Source: an uncultured Spirochaetales bacterium
GTDB taxonomy: Bacteria; Spirochaetota; Spirochaetia; Sphaerochaetales; Sphaerochaetaceae
Direction: 5' to 3'
NCBI GenBank assembly: GCA_902796335.1
Contig: CADBOI010000153.1
Location: 1 to 35,011, forward strand
Length of the DNA: 35,011 bases
In this document: piece after piece, positions 15,489 through 23,591 of the stretch
Numbering within the stretch: position 1 is the stretch's first letter
Layout: each line of letters starts with the position of its first letter
Notes under the pieces: generated by a model
Seen by the model: the letters and a program-made list of their open reading frames with translations, nothing else
Databases searched by the model: none
What the model was told of the DNA's origin: nothing
Made by a program: the position numbers and the translations under genes

Positions 15489-16340
15489 ATGAATACAACA
15501 AAAAAACTCGGACCGGTCGATATCCTTGCGAAGTTCTTCAAGTGGTTCTTCCTGATTTTCTTCCTGCTGTTCATGATCCTTCCGCTTGTCTGGATCCTTA
15601 TCTCGTCGTTCAAGACCAATCTTGAATTCAACATCAAGAGCCCGTTCGCACTGCCTGAGGTCTGGCAGTTCTCGAACTACAGGAATGCGTTCTCGATCAG
15701 CAATCTGCCGAGGATGTTCCTGCATTCGATCATAGTGGCCATTGTCACTACTGCACTGAACCTTGTTGTTGCGGCCATGTCCGCATTCGCTCTGTCCAGG
15801 GAGAAGTTCAGAGGGAACAACCTGATCCTCACATTCCTGCTTTCGGGAGTCCTGATTCCCATCATCGCACTGATGGTCCCGATCATGAAGATCAACAACT
15901 TCCTGCATCTGTATGACACCCTCGGTGCCCTGATCCTGACATATACCGCTATAAATCTGCCCACTTCCATCTTCCTGGTGCATGGTTTCATGTCCACGAT
16001 TCCCAAGGAGCTGGAGGAGAGTGCCACAATAGACGGATGTTCGTTCCTTCAGCGTTTCACAAAGATCATCTTCCCGCTGACCAAGCCCGGTCTTGTCACA
16101 GCCGGAACACTGGTGTTCATCTACTGCTGGAACGAGTTCACATATGCCATGATCCTGACGATCTCGGAGAAGGCAAGGACAATCCAGCTGGGAATCAAGT
16201 ACTTCCAGACGGAGTTCAGCATAGACTATACCGGTATGCTGGCAGCTATTGTAATCACCATGCTTCCGACTATAATCGTGTATACTTTTATGCATGACAA
16301 GATCATCAGCGGCATGACAGCCGGAGCCGTCAAGGGCTGA
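15489..16340 (+). CDS. ABC transporter permease, MalG/UgpE type
   Basis: A 283-residue inner-membrane permease with about six transmembrane segments (first at about 19-41). The EAA-type loop is 'LEESATIDGCSFLQRFTKII'. A perfect AAGGAGG (15475-15481) precedes the ATG. The gene starts 12 bp after permease 1 and its stop overlaps the ATG of the sulfoquinovosidase (TGATG). It forms the translocation pore with the previous gene product. Confidence 0.93.
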   Translation: MNTTKKLGPVDILAKFFKWFFLIFFLLFMILPLVWILISSFKTNLEFNIKSPFALPEVWQFSNYRNAFSISNLPRMFLHSIIVAIVTTALNLVVAAMSAFALSREKFRGNNLILTFLLSGVLIPIIALMVPIMKINNFLHLYDTLGALILTYTAINLPTSIFLVHGFMSTIPKELEESATIDGCSFLQRFTKIIFPLTKPGLVTAGTLVFIYCWNEFTYAMILTISEKARTIQLGIKYFQTEFSIDYTGMLAAIVITMLPTIIVYTFMHDKIISGMTAGAVKG

Positions 16341-18313
16341 TGAAAGAAGGGGACATGATCAGCAAGTCTGTTTGCGGAAGGACGTTCGTGCTTCCGGAGA
16401 TTCTGGTAGGAAACGGTGAAAGCTCCGTCAGCATGTACAGGGGCAATTTCAAGGTACGCGAGAAAAAGGTCAGCTGGATTCCGCTGAATGTGTCGGAGAC
16501 TCCCGACGGGGCTGTCTATAGCTCTGAGGGGACAGAGATAAGGCTTTCTTCATCGGTCGAGGGATGCTTTCTTACACTCAAGCTCTCTCTGGTCTCAGGT
16601 TCATGGAACAGGTTTTTGATACGTTTTGCCGCAGAACATCACGAGGCCGTCTTCGGAGGCGGAGAGCAGTACTCCTATTTCAACCTCAGAGGACACAGGT
16701 TCCCGATTATGACAAGGGAGCAGGGTGTCGGAAGGCGTTACAACAGGCCGCTAACATTCCTTGCAGAGCTTCATGACAAGGCCGGCGGGGCATACCATAC
16801 GACCTATTATCCTCAGCCTACGTTCGTCTCGAGCCTCAACTACTTCATCCATGTACACAGCTTCAACTACAGCGTTCTGGATTTCTCATCCAACAGGTTC
16901 CATGACGTGTTCTCTTACAGCCTGCCTGAAAAGATCACAGTGGGTTTCGGTTCTTCCCTTATGGACACCGCATCCAAGGTCAGCCTGCTACTCGGGCGTC
17001 AGGATGTGCTTCCCTCATGGGTCCATGACGGAATTATCCTGGGAGTGCAGGGCGGTACGGAGACGGTTCGTGCCAAGCTGGAGGAATCGCTGTCCCACAA
17101 TGTGCGCGTCTGCGGCCTGTGGGCCCAGGACTGGTCGGGGAAGATCGTCACATCGTTCGGAAAGCGAGTTCTTTGGGACTGGAAGTGGAATCCGGAGATG
17201 TATCCGGGCCTTGATGAATGGATTGAAGAACTCAAGAAAAGTAACATTGCCTTTACAATCTACATAAATCCATATCTCATAAAGGGAAAGAGCCTTTGTA
17301 ACGAGGCTGTGGAGAAGGGCTATCTTGTTAAGAACTCCTCGGGTGAGGACTACTTCATCGATTTCGGCGAGTTCGACTGCGGCCATGTGGACCTGACCAA
17401 TCCGAATGCCTACATCTGGTACAAGGAGAAGATCAAGGCCAACATGATCTATTTCGGTTCGGCCGGATGGATGGCGGATTTCGGTGAATATCTTCCCACC
17501 GACGCTGTGGTTCACAGCGGCATAAGCGGAACCGAGGCCCACAACCTCTGGCCCGGACTCTGGGCAAAGCTCAACCATGAGGCTCTTGAAGAGACGGGAA
17601 ATCTGGACAAGATCATCTTCTTCATGAGAAGCGGCAACGCCATGAGCCCGCGATATGCGCAGAGCATCTGGGCCGGTGACCAGAACGTTGACTGGTCACG
17701 TGACGACGGAATCAGATCCGTCATTCCGGCTGCCCTTTCCCTTGCCTACAGCGGACACGGAATCAGCTTCAGCGACATAGGCGGTTACACAACGGTCGCA
17801 TGGCTGAAACGCACAAAGGAACTTCTTCTGCGATGGACTGAGATGAGCTGCTTCACGCCGATTATGCGCACACACGAGGGCAACAGGCCACAGACGAACT
17901 GGCAGTTCGACTCCGATGGCGATACTTTGGACTACATGGCATACTGGGCTGACCTGCACTACAGGCTCAAGGATTACATTGTCTTCTGTGAGAAGGAAAA
18001 CAGGGACAAGGGTCTTTCCTTGATGAGGCCGATGAACTGGTACAGCAGCGAGTCCTGGGCTCTGAACTGCGTGAACCAGTACATGCTGGGTCCTGAACTT
18101 CTGGTGGCTCCTGTGATGAAGAAGGGTGCCAAAGGCAGACATGTGTGCCTTCCCGAGGGCAGATGGGTACATCTCTTCACCGGAAAGACATATGGAGCAG
18201 GGCAGTACTTCATTCCATCAAAGATTGAGGACAGAAGCATCCCCGTGTTCTACAGAGCAGATGGGGAGTGGGCCTCATTCTTCAAAGGATGTATTTCCCC
18301 GAAAAAGAAATAA
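16340..18313 (+). CDS. yihQ: sulfoquinovosidase (GH31, YihQ type)
   Basis: A 657-residue cytoplasmic GH31 retaining alpha-glycosidase (no signal peptide). It hydrolyses sulfoquinovosyl glycerides to sulfoquinovose. Compared with E. coli YihQ from memory, the nucleophile Asp380 (WMADFGEYLP), the acid/base Asp447 (WAGDQNVDW) and all sulfonate-binding residues are present: Gln263, Arg276 and Trp279 in the QDWSG...TSFGKRVLW block, and Tyr483 in DIGGY. They match YihQ Gln288, Arg301, Trp304, Asp405, Asp472 and Tyr508 with identical spacings. The N-terminal domain also has GGGEQYSYFNLRG and EQGVGR. The start at 16340 is coupled to the permease stop; an ATG at 16355 is an alternative. The last 32 bp overlap the convergent GH31 gene. 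Confidence 0.96.
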   Translation: MKEGDMISKSVCGRTFVLPEILVGNGESSVSMYRGNFKVREKKVSWIPLNVSETPDGAVYSSEGTEIRLSSSVEGCFLTLKLSLVSGSWNRFLIRFAAEHHEAVFGGGEQYSYFNLRGHRFPIMTREQGVGRRYNRPLTFLAELHDKAGGAYHTTYYPQPTFVSSLNYFIHVHSFNYSVLDFSSNRFHDVFSYSLPEKITVGFGSSLMDTASKVSLLLGRQDVLPSWVHDGIILGVQGGTETVRAKLEESLSHNVRVCGLWAQDWSGKIVTSFGKRVLWDWKWNPEMYPGLDEWIEELKKSNIAFTIYINPYLIKGKSLCNEAVEKGYLVKNSSGEDYFIDFGEFDCGHVDLTNPNAYIWYKEKIKANMIYFGSAGWMADFGEYLPTDAVVHSGISGTEAHNLWPGLWAKLNHEALEETGNLDKIIFFMRSGNAMSPRYAQSIWAGDQNVDWSRDDGIRSVIPAALSLAYSGHGISFSDIGGYTTVAWLKRTKELLLRWTEMSCFTPIMRTHEGNRPQTNWQFDSDGDTLDYMAYWADLHYRLKDYIVFCEKENRDKGLSLMRPMNWYSSESWALNCVNQYMLGPELLVAPVMKKGAKGRHVCLPEGRWVHLFTGKTYGAGQYFIPSKIEDRSIPVFYRADGEWASFFKGCISPKKK

Positions 18314-20648
18314 CCTTTCCGTCGAGTTTTCCGGCCTCTACTGTTTCCGTACCGGAAAATCCTTCAGGGAATGCGATTGTGACCTTCCTGTTTTTCAAGG
18401 TGCTACTGTTGCCGCAGTGTATGAGGTTGATGCGGGTACTTCCTGTACAGGTTCTGACGTCATAGCTGACGGTAATTCGCCAGATGTTGTGGCTGTTGTC
18501 TGTTATTGCGGACTCTCCGTCATCCTCGAAATACTCGTAAGTGAATTCCTCTTTCCCATCTCCTGTTCCGGGAAGGACGAGCATGGTCAGGTCTCTGAAG
18601 TAGCCTGTTGTAAGCTTCTCGGGTTCCGCAAGGGGAATGACACTTGCCGTTCTGTAGAAATACCAGGTTGAATCCAAAGGTGTCGGGAATGTCCTTTGTT
18701 CTCCCCCGGGAATCAGGGTTCCGGTCTTGGGGCTGTACCAGTTGTCACCGTCGGGGAACCTCACCGATATCTCGGTCTGGTCCGGGTTCAGTACCGGAGC
18801 CTTGAGCACGCTTCTGCCGAACATGAAGGTCTGTTCATCTGATCCGAGGTTTCTGTCCTCGGGGTATTCCAGAAGGAGCATCCTTTCAAGTGGCTCTCCG
18901 GTACGGGAGCTGTGATATGCCTCGTTGTAGATGTAGGGCATGTGGCGGTAGTGGTCTGTCAGGGCAGACTTGATTGCATAGAATACCTCTGTGAACTTCC
19001 AGGGTTCGGTGGGCCTGTCGTCCTCCCTCCAGGAATGGATGACAAAACGGCTCTAGAAGATAGCGCTCTGACAGCATCTGACAAGAAGCTGCGGGCTTGG
19101 TTCGGGGCCGTAGAAACCACCAAGGTCGTGGCCTACGAACGGCAGGCCGCTCAGTCCCATTCCGATTCCCTGATACTGGTTGTACTTCAGGGTCTTGAAG
19201 TTGCTGCTGTTGTCTCCTGTCCAGGTCCTGGCGTATTTCTGGATTCCGGCATAGCCGCTTCTTGAGTAGATCCAAGGTCTTTTGCCCGGGTTCTTCTCGA
19301 TGCAGGCTTCATAGGACGAGCGGGCCATGAGGCAGGGGAGGACAGTGCGGATTCTCCAGATGTCAAGATCCGGGTCTGAGAACTCGAATTCGTTGTTGTC
19401 GTTCCAGATGCCTTCGGCTCCTGCATCAAGGTAAGCGCTTTTTAGTTTCGATTTCCACCAGGAGCAGGCTTCGCTGTTCGTGAAGTCTATGAAGGATGCA
19501 TCCCCTCCCCAGAAATACTCCACAACTGGACGGCCGGAGTTGTCTTTGATGAGGTAGCCCTTTTCTGCAAGTTCTTCGTATTCCGGATGCGTTTTCAGGA
19601 TTCCGGGTTTGATGTTGAATGTGAGATGATAGCCTCTTTTGCGCAGGTCTGTGATGAATTTCGCAGGATCCGGGAACTTTCGGCTATTCCAGACAAATGC
19701 ATGGCGAAGGCCTTCGTCTGATTTCAGATACCCTGAGGAGACATACATTCCCTCGCAGGGAATCTTGTGCTTCTCGACATCCTCGAAGAACTTCATGATT
19801 CGTGCCTGGGCGTCGTATGCCTCCACATAGTTCATGGATGAGCCCAGGTAGCCGAAGGAAAACAGAGGCGGAAGTGCGGGAAGACCTGTCAGTCCGCAGT
19901 ACTGAGCAAGTACATCCCTGTAGTTTTCTCCGGTGAAGAGGTAGAAGCTGAAAGGACCGTCGCAGATGTCAGCAGACCAGTAGAAAGGGCTTTCCTTTCC
20001 GAGGTCGAACGAGTCTATGCATGGGGAGGCAAAGAAGTAGCCTGTGCAGATTCGGTTTGAGCGGTTGAACCTCAGAAGGAATGGAATCGACTTGTAGAGG
20101 GGGTCGGAGAAGGAAGCGTCATAGCCAAGGGCATCCTTGTTGTACATCCGGAACCTCTTCCCCCTGCGGTCCGGTTTTCCCGCCTTGTCGCCCAGTCCGA
20201 AGAACATGTCATTGTCATCAAGTGCAAAGTAGAAACTTCCTGTCATGTGGTCTCTGCCGCCGACCAGTCTGAACTGGGACTGGGGAATGACAGTGTCTTT
20301 ACCGCCGGCCATGCCTCCGTGGACAAGTATTCCGTCTCTGAATACGGATACGGAGGAATGGTCCTTGGCTATCCTGACCTCCATGCGGCCGGATTTGATT
20401 GCCCAGCCATCCGGTGTTTCTATGAGTGCGGATTCCGACGGGGTGGGGCTGTTGTCTCGTTTTGTATTGCAGATCTGATCGATGGCTTCGGTTGCGTTTC
20501 GGGGAACGGTGTGGGTTTTGATGCTGTATTCGAAAGAAATGGAGTCTGCGCCGACAAAGCAGATTCCAAGGCGTCCGGTTTCAGTTTCAAAAAGATAACC
20601 GTCTTCTGTCCGAGATGCTTTTATGATTCCTCCGAGCTCGATCTTCAC
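18282..20648 (-). pseudogene. second GH31 glycoside hydrolase, interrupted by one in-frame TAG
   Basis: An approximately 788-codon GH31 frame split by a single TAG at 19055-19053. The upstream part (20648-19053) holds the N-terminal beta domain and the barrel, with nucleophile GIWNDNNE (Asp about 417) and acid/base WTGDNSS (Asp about 479). It ends '...LLVRCCQSAIF'. The same frame resumes directly with SRFVIHSWREDDRPTEPWKF and runs 256 residues to 18282, containing the end of the barrel and the C-terminal beta domains. The stop replaces one residue of the common 'QxxIFxPRF.IHSW' motif. I chose the GTG at 20648 (AGAGG 5 bp upstream) over a TTG at 20675. It lacks the YihQ sulfonate residues, so it is an alpha-glucosidase/xylosidase-like enzyme. 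No signal peptide is seen. It could be a pseudogene, a sequencing error or readthrough. Confidence 0.88.
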
Positions 20649-20689
20649 AGTTTCCTCTACCTCTTTTACTAACAAGTATGAAGAATATG

Positions 20690-20698
20690 TGGTATCAT
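20690..20698 (+). promoter_or_regulatory. extended -10 of the GPH symporter gene
   Basis: TGG-TATCAT (20690-20698) is an extended -10 element, 26 bp before the ATG, with GAGGAGG as Shine-Dalgarno. No good -35 is visible 17 bp upstream (TAACAA). The divergent GH31 gene starts about 40 bp away on the other strand, so both may share one control region. Confidence 0.45.
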
Positions 20699-20724
20699 TT
20701 TAGATTGATTGAGGAGGAAAAGCA

Positions 20725-22209
20725 ATGAGCTCTACTGCAAGTTATATCTCCCGTACCAGCGGGCTGAAGATAAAGGATTATCTGGGTTATGCGATGGTTG
20801 ACACCGCAGGTTGCTTCACCTTTGCCCTGGTGACCACACTGCTTCAGAAGTTCTACACCGACGTGTTCCATCTGAGCCCTCTGTTCATCATGCTCATGTT
20901 CGTTTTCGCACGTGTATGGGATGGAATCAACGATCCAATCATGGGACGTATTGCAGACACAGTCAAACCCGGAAAACACGGGCGATACCGCAAGTGGATC
21001 CTCTATGCCGCCCTTCCTCTCACAGTTGCCGCCATCCTCATGTTCACCAGATGGACGGGCCTCGGAGAGCCTGCAAACTACGGAAAGACCTGCATCTACG
21101 CCACAATCACATACATTCTGTACGGAATGGTCTATACTGCGCTTCAGATTCCCTACGGCTCCCTGGCATCGGTTGTCACCACAGATGACCATGAGAGAAG
21201 CAAGCTCTCCGTCTGGAGGTCCATGGGAGCGGCTTTAGGCTCGATTCCTGCCCTTGCACTTGCAAGCTTCGCCTATGCAAAACGACTTGATGCAAACGGG
21301 AATCCTGTGATGGGTGAGAACGGCAAGGTGATCACAGATCTCATGTACAAGCCTGTCTTTGTGGGTGTTGTGGCGATTTCGGTTCTTGCGATGATCCTTC
21401 TGTTCATCAGCTTCAAGCTCAACAAGGAGAGGGTGAAGACCAAGCCACAGCCCAAAGAGAAGGGTGCAGGGCGCAAAGCCATCAGGATTCTGTTCAAAAA
21501 CAGGGCGTTCGTGTCCATCAGCCTTGTGTCCATGCTGCTTCTTGCCGGACAGATGTTTACCCAGAGCTTCTACACGTATCTTTTCAACGACTATTTCCAT
21601 GCCAACTGGATGAACCTCGCTTCGCAGGCCTGCACCTATTCGCCGATGCTGATCCTCATGTTCTTCCTGCCAAAGATGGCGAAGAAGAAGGGAAAGAAGG
21701 AGATCACGGCAAGCGGAGTCCTCCTGGCATCCTTTGCGAACCTGGTTCTTTTCTTCCTGAAGGGAGTCAGTCCCGAAAAGCTCATCTGGCCGTTCCTCGG
21801 ACTGTGCTTCATCAGCGGATGCGGTCTGACCGTCCTTGTCATGCAGCTGTGGGCCATGGCCGCCGATGCTCTGGATGACATCTTCGTGACCACAGGTTCC
21901 AAGGACGACGGCACGGCTTATTCGTATTTCGCCTTCTTCCGCAAGTTCGGTCAGGTCATCGCCGCCATCTGCGTCAACGGAGCCTTGCTCGGCATGAACT
22001 ACAAGTACGAGAAGGGTGCTGTGCAGACTCTCGAGAACCTGAAGACCATGTACAATCTTGCGACTCTGATTCCGGCAGTGATGTTCGGAATCATGGGTAT
22101 CATGCTTCTTTTCTACTATCCTCTCACAAAAGAGAGCGTCGCTGAGCTTCAGTTGAAGAAGGAGCAGAAGCTCAAGGAGCATTACGAAAGCAAGAAGATT
22201 GACATCTGA
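20725..22209 (+). CDS. GPH-family glycoside/hexuronide:cation symporter (MFS)
   Basis: A 494-residue 12-helix transporter of the glycoside-pentoside-hexuronide:cation symporter family (MelB/XynB-like). The N-terminus has 'KDYLGYAMVDTAGCFTFALV'. The first cytoplasmic loop has the family pattern 'ARVWDGINDPIMGRIADTVK' with a conserved Asp (cation site) and GKHGRYRKWI. 'LQIPYGSLASVVTTDDHERS' is the second signature. It has a strong GAGGAGG Shine-Dalgarno. It is divergent from the interrupted GH31 gene, with which it probably forms an uptake-plus-hydrolysis pair for a disaccharide-sized glycoside. No operator of the SQ type is visible here. Confidence 0.92.
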   Translation: MSSTASYISRTSGLKIKDYLGYAMVDTAGCFTFALVTTLLQKFYTDVFHLSPLFIMLMFVFARVWDGINDPIMGRIADTVKPGKHGRYRKWILYAALPLTVAAILMFTRWTGLGEPANYGKTCIYATITYILYGMVYTALQIPYGSLASVVTTDDHERSKLSVWRSMGAALGSIPALALASFAYAKRLDANGNPVMGENGKVITDLMYKPVFVGVVAISVLAMILLFISFKLNKERVKTKPQPKEKGAGRKAIRILFKNRAFVSISLVSMLLLAGQMFTQSFYTYLFNDYFHANWMNLASQACTYSPMLILMFFLPKMAKKKGKKEITASGVLLASFANLVLFFLKGVSPEKLIWPFLGLCFISGCGLTVLVMQLWAMAADALDDIFVTTGSKDDGTAYSYFAFFRKFGQVIAAICVNGALLGMNYKYEKGAVQTLENLKTMYNLATLIPAVMFGIMGIMLLFYYPLTKESVAELQLKKEQKLKEHYESKKIDI

Positions 22210-22213
22210 TCTG

Positions 22214-22228
22214 TCTACGATTCGTAGA
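22214..22228. promoter_or_regulatory. 15-bp palindrome abutting the flavoprotein promoter
   Basis: TCTACGATTCGTAGA is a perfect 7-bp inverted repeat around one base. It touches the -35 box (22229) of the next gene and begins 5 bp after the symporter stop. There is no T-tract, so it is more likely an operator than a terminator. The cognate regulator is not in the window as far as I can see. Confidence 0.5.
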
Positions 22229-22257
22229 TTGTTTAGTAAATGACTCTGTGTTATATT
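22229..22257 (+). promoter_or_regulatory. promoter of the Fe-S flavoprotein gene, leaderless layout
   Basis: TTGTTT (22229-22234), exactly 17 bp, TATATT (22252-22257). Only 7 bp lie between the -10 box and the ATG at 22265, and no Shine-Dalgarno is present. Confidence 0.7.
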
Positions 22258-22264
22258 CGTTCCT

Positions 22265-22948
22265 ATGAAGATTCTTGTTTTAAACGGAAGTCCCAAGAAG
22301 GACAGCAGCGACACAATGTGCATCACACGTGCTCTTCTGGAAGGAATGAGGGAAGTCGCACCTCAGGATATTGAGATCATCCACACAGTGGAGAAGAACA
22401 TCGAGTACTGCTCGGGCTGCTTCTCTTGCATGAGAAACGGTGGCAACTGCATCCATGACGACGACATGCGTCCGATTCTGGAGAAGATCCTGGAAAGCGA
22501 TCTTCTGATCTTCAGTTTCCCTCTCTATTGCTATGGTATGCCGGCGTCGCTCAAGGCCCTTCTTGACCGTGTCCTTCCGCTCTCAAGCATGGCGATGCAG
22601 AAGGTTGGGGACAGATACCACCATGTGGGGCAGGCTGATTTCTCGCATCTGCGCTACATAATGGTCTGCGGCTGCGGTTTCCCAAACAGCAAGCACAACT
22701 TCGAGGGTGCGGTCATGCAGTTCAAGCTTAATTTCCCGAACAACCACACCATCATCACCATTCCTGAAAGTCCGATGTTCAACTCTCCTATGGCCGCACC
22801 GGTTACAGGTCCGAGACTCGAGCTTATCAAGAAGGCAGGACACGAATATGCCCGAAACGGTGAGATTCCACAGGCTATGCTGGAAGAGATCATGTCTCCC
22901 ATGATTCCCGACGAGCAGTACGCCGCCATAGTGAACAGTGGAGCCTGA
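22265..22948 (+). CDS. iron-sulfur flavoprotein / NADPH-dependent FMN reductase family
   Basis: A 227-residue flavodoxin-fold protein. KILVLNGSPKKDSSD at the N-terminus is the FMN phosphate loop. 'YCSGCFSCMRNGGNC' gives the compact C-x2-C-x2-C-x6-C cluster motif of iron-sulfur flavoproteins. 'FSFPLYCYGMPASLKALLDR' is the second FMN loop. The C-terminal 70 residues match the extra domain of some anaerobe flavoproteins. It should be a cytoplasmic electron carrier or quinone/oxidant reductase. It has its own palindrome-flanked promoter and a following terminator, so it is a single-gene unit, possibly redox-responsive. Confidence 0.87.
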   Translation: MKILVLNGSPKKDSSDTMCITRALLEGMREVAPQDIEIIHTVEKNIEYCSGCFSCMRNGGNCIHDDDMRPILEKILESDLLIFSFPLYCYGMPASLKALLDRVLPLSSMAMQKVGDRYHHVGQADFSHLRYIMVCGCGFPNSKHNFEGAVMQFKLNFPNNHTIITIPESPMFNSPMAAPVTGPRLELIKKAGHEYARNGEIPQAMLEEIMSPMIPDEQYAAIVNSGA

Positions 22949-22966
22949 TGTACTTGGTTTCTCCAG

Positions 22967-22992
22967 ACAGTAAACGGGTTTAGCTGTTTTTT
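22967..22992 (+). terminator. Rho-independent terminator after the flavoprotein gene
   Basis: ACAG+TAAA (22967-22974) pairs with TTTA-g-CTGT (22979-22987) with a one-base bulge and a CGGG loop, followed by TTTTT. It lies 19 bp after the stop. Confidence 0.65.
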
Positions 22993-23016
22993 GAAGTGTC
23001 ATCCGGTACGGGGACA

Positions 23017-23025
23017 TGGTATAAT
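23017..23025 (+). promoter_or_regulatory. extended -10 promoter of the DUF6512/NapH-like operon
   Basis: TG (23017-23018), one base, consensus TATAAT (23020-23025). The -35 is weak (TGTCAT 17 bp upstream). AGGAGGAG then precedes the ATG at 23057. Confidence 0.65.
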
Positions 23026-23056
23026 TCACTGAATATTGGCCACAGGAGGAGATTCT

Positions 23057-23581
23057 ATGCTTAGCAGGAAAGAGAAGACCATCACCATTGTCCTTATGGT
23101 TGTGCTTGGCACATGCATGCATTTTGTGCATGAAGCAATCCCCGTAGGGATGATTGCCGATTTCCTGGGAAACATCTTCCCTGTGAATGAGACCAGCTGG
23201 GAGCATATGAAGATGATCTGGTATCCGTTCCTCACGGCCGGCATTATCCTCAGCTTCAGGAAACAGAACCAGGGGTACTTCGCCGCCTTCGTGGTCTGCT
23301 CGGTCATGGCCATGCTGATGCAGCTCGGAGCGTTCTCCACATACCAGTCGTTCACCGGGATCAGCGTTCTGATTCTGGACATCATAATTTATACGGCTAC
23401 AATGGTTTTCTGCATCCTGCTGGCATTTGATTTCGCCAACAAGAAATGGACGCAGAAGATGCTGCCGTTGTGGATACTGCTTGCAGTGATCATTACGGCC
23501 TCGATTGTCTATCTGACCTACCGTCCTGCCGACGGATACGTGTTCCTGGACAACGAGGGATTCCACCATCACGAGCACTGA
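23057..23581 (+). CDS. DUF6512-like integral membrane protein
   Basis: A 174-residue protein with about five transmembrane helices. The ATG at 23057 follows AGGAGGAG; a longer frame from 23036 would begin inside the promoter. FVHE (about 23-26), 'IFPVNETSWEHMKMIWYPFL' and FWK-like loop residues match the DUF6512 pattern as I remember it. The tail is His-rich (HHHEH), perhaps metal-binding. It lies 10 bp before the NapH-like gene in one operon, so it may be a membrane partner of that Fe-S protein. The function is unknown. Confidence 0.75.
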   Translation: MLSRKEKTITIVLMVVLGTCMHFVHEAIPVGMIADFLGNIFPVNETSWEHMKMIWYPFLTAGIILSFRKQNQGYFAAFVVCSVMAMLMQLGAFSTYQSFTGISVLILDIIIYTATMVFCILLAFDFANKKWTQKMLPLWILLAVIITASIVYLTYRPADGYVFLDNEGFHHHEH

Positions 23582-23591
23582 GACGGGTGAG

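Noticed and set aside
15453-16295. 280-codon minus-strand frame, Asp/Gln-rich
   Set aside because: Antisense of a clear ABC permease; the composition mirrors its hydrophobic codons.
18126-18671. 181-codon plus-strand frame after the sulfoquinovosidase
   Set aside because: It is antisense to the GH31 C-terminal domain, whose minus-strand frame has clear family motifs.
20666-20680. Possible third ROK operator (AGTAA core with ACTT arm) upstream of the interrupted GH31 gene
   Set aside because: Only the AGTAA core and four arm bases match; the inverted repeat is not kept.
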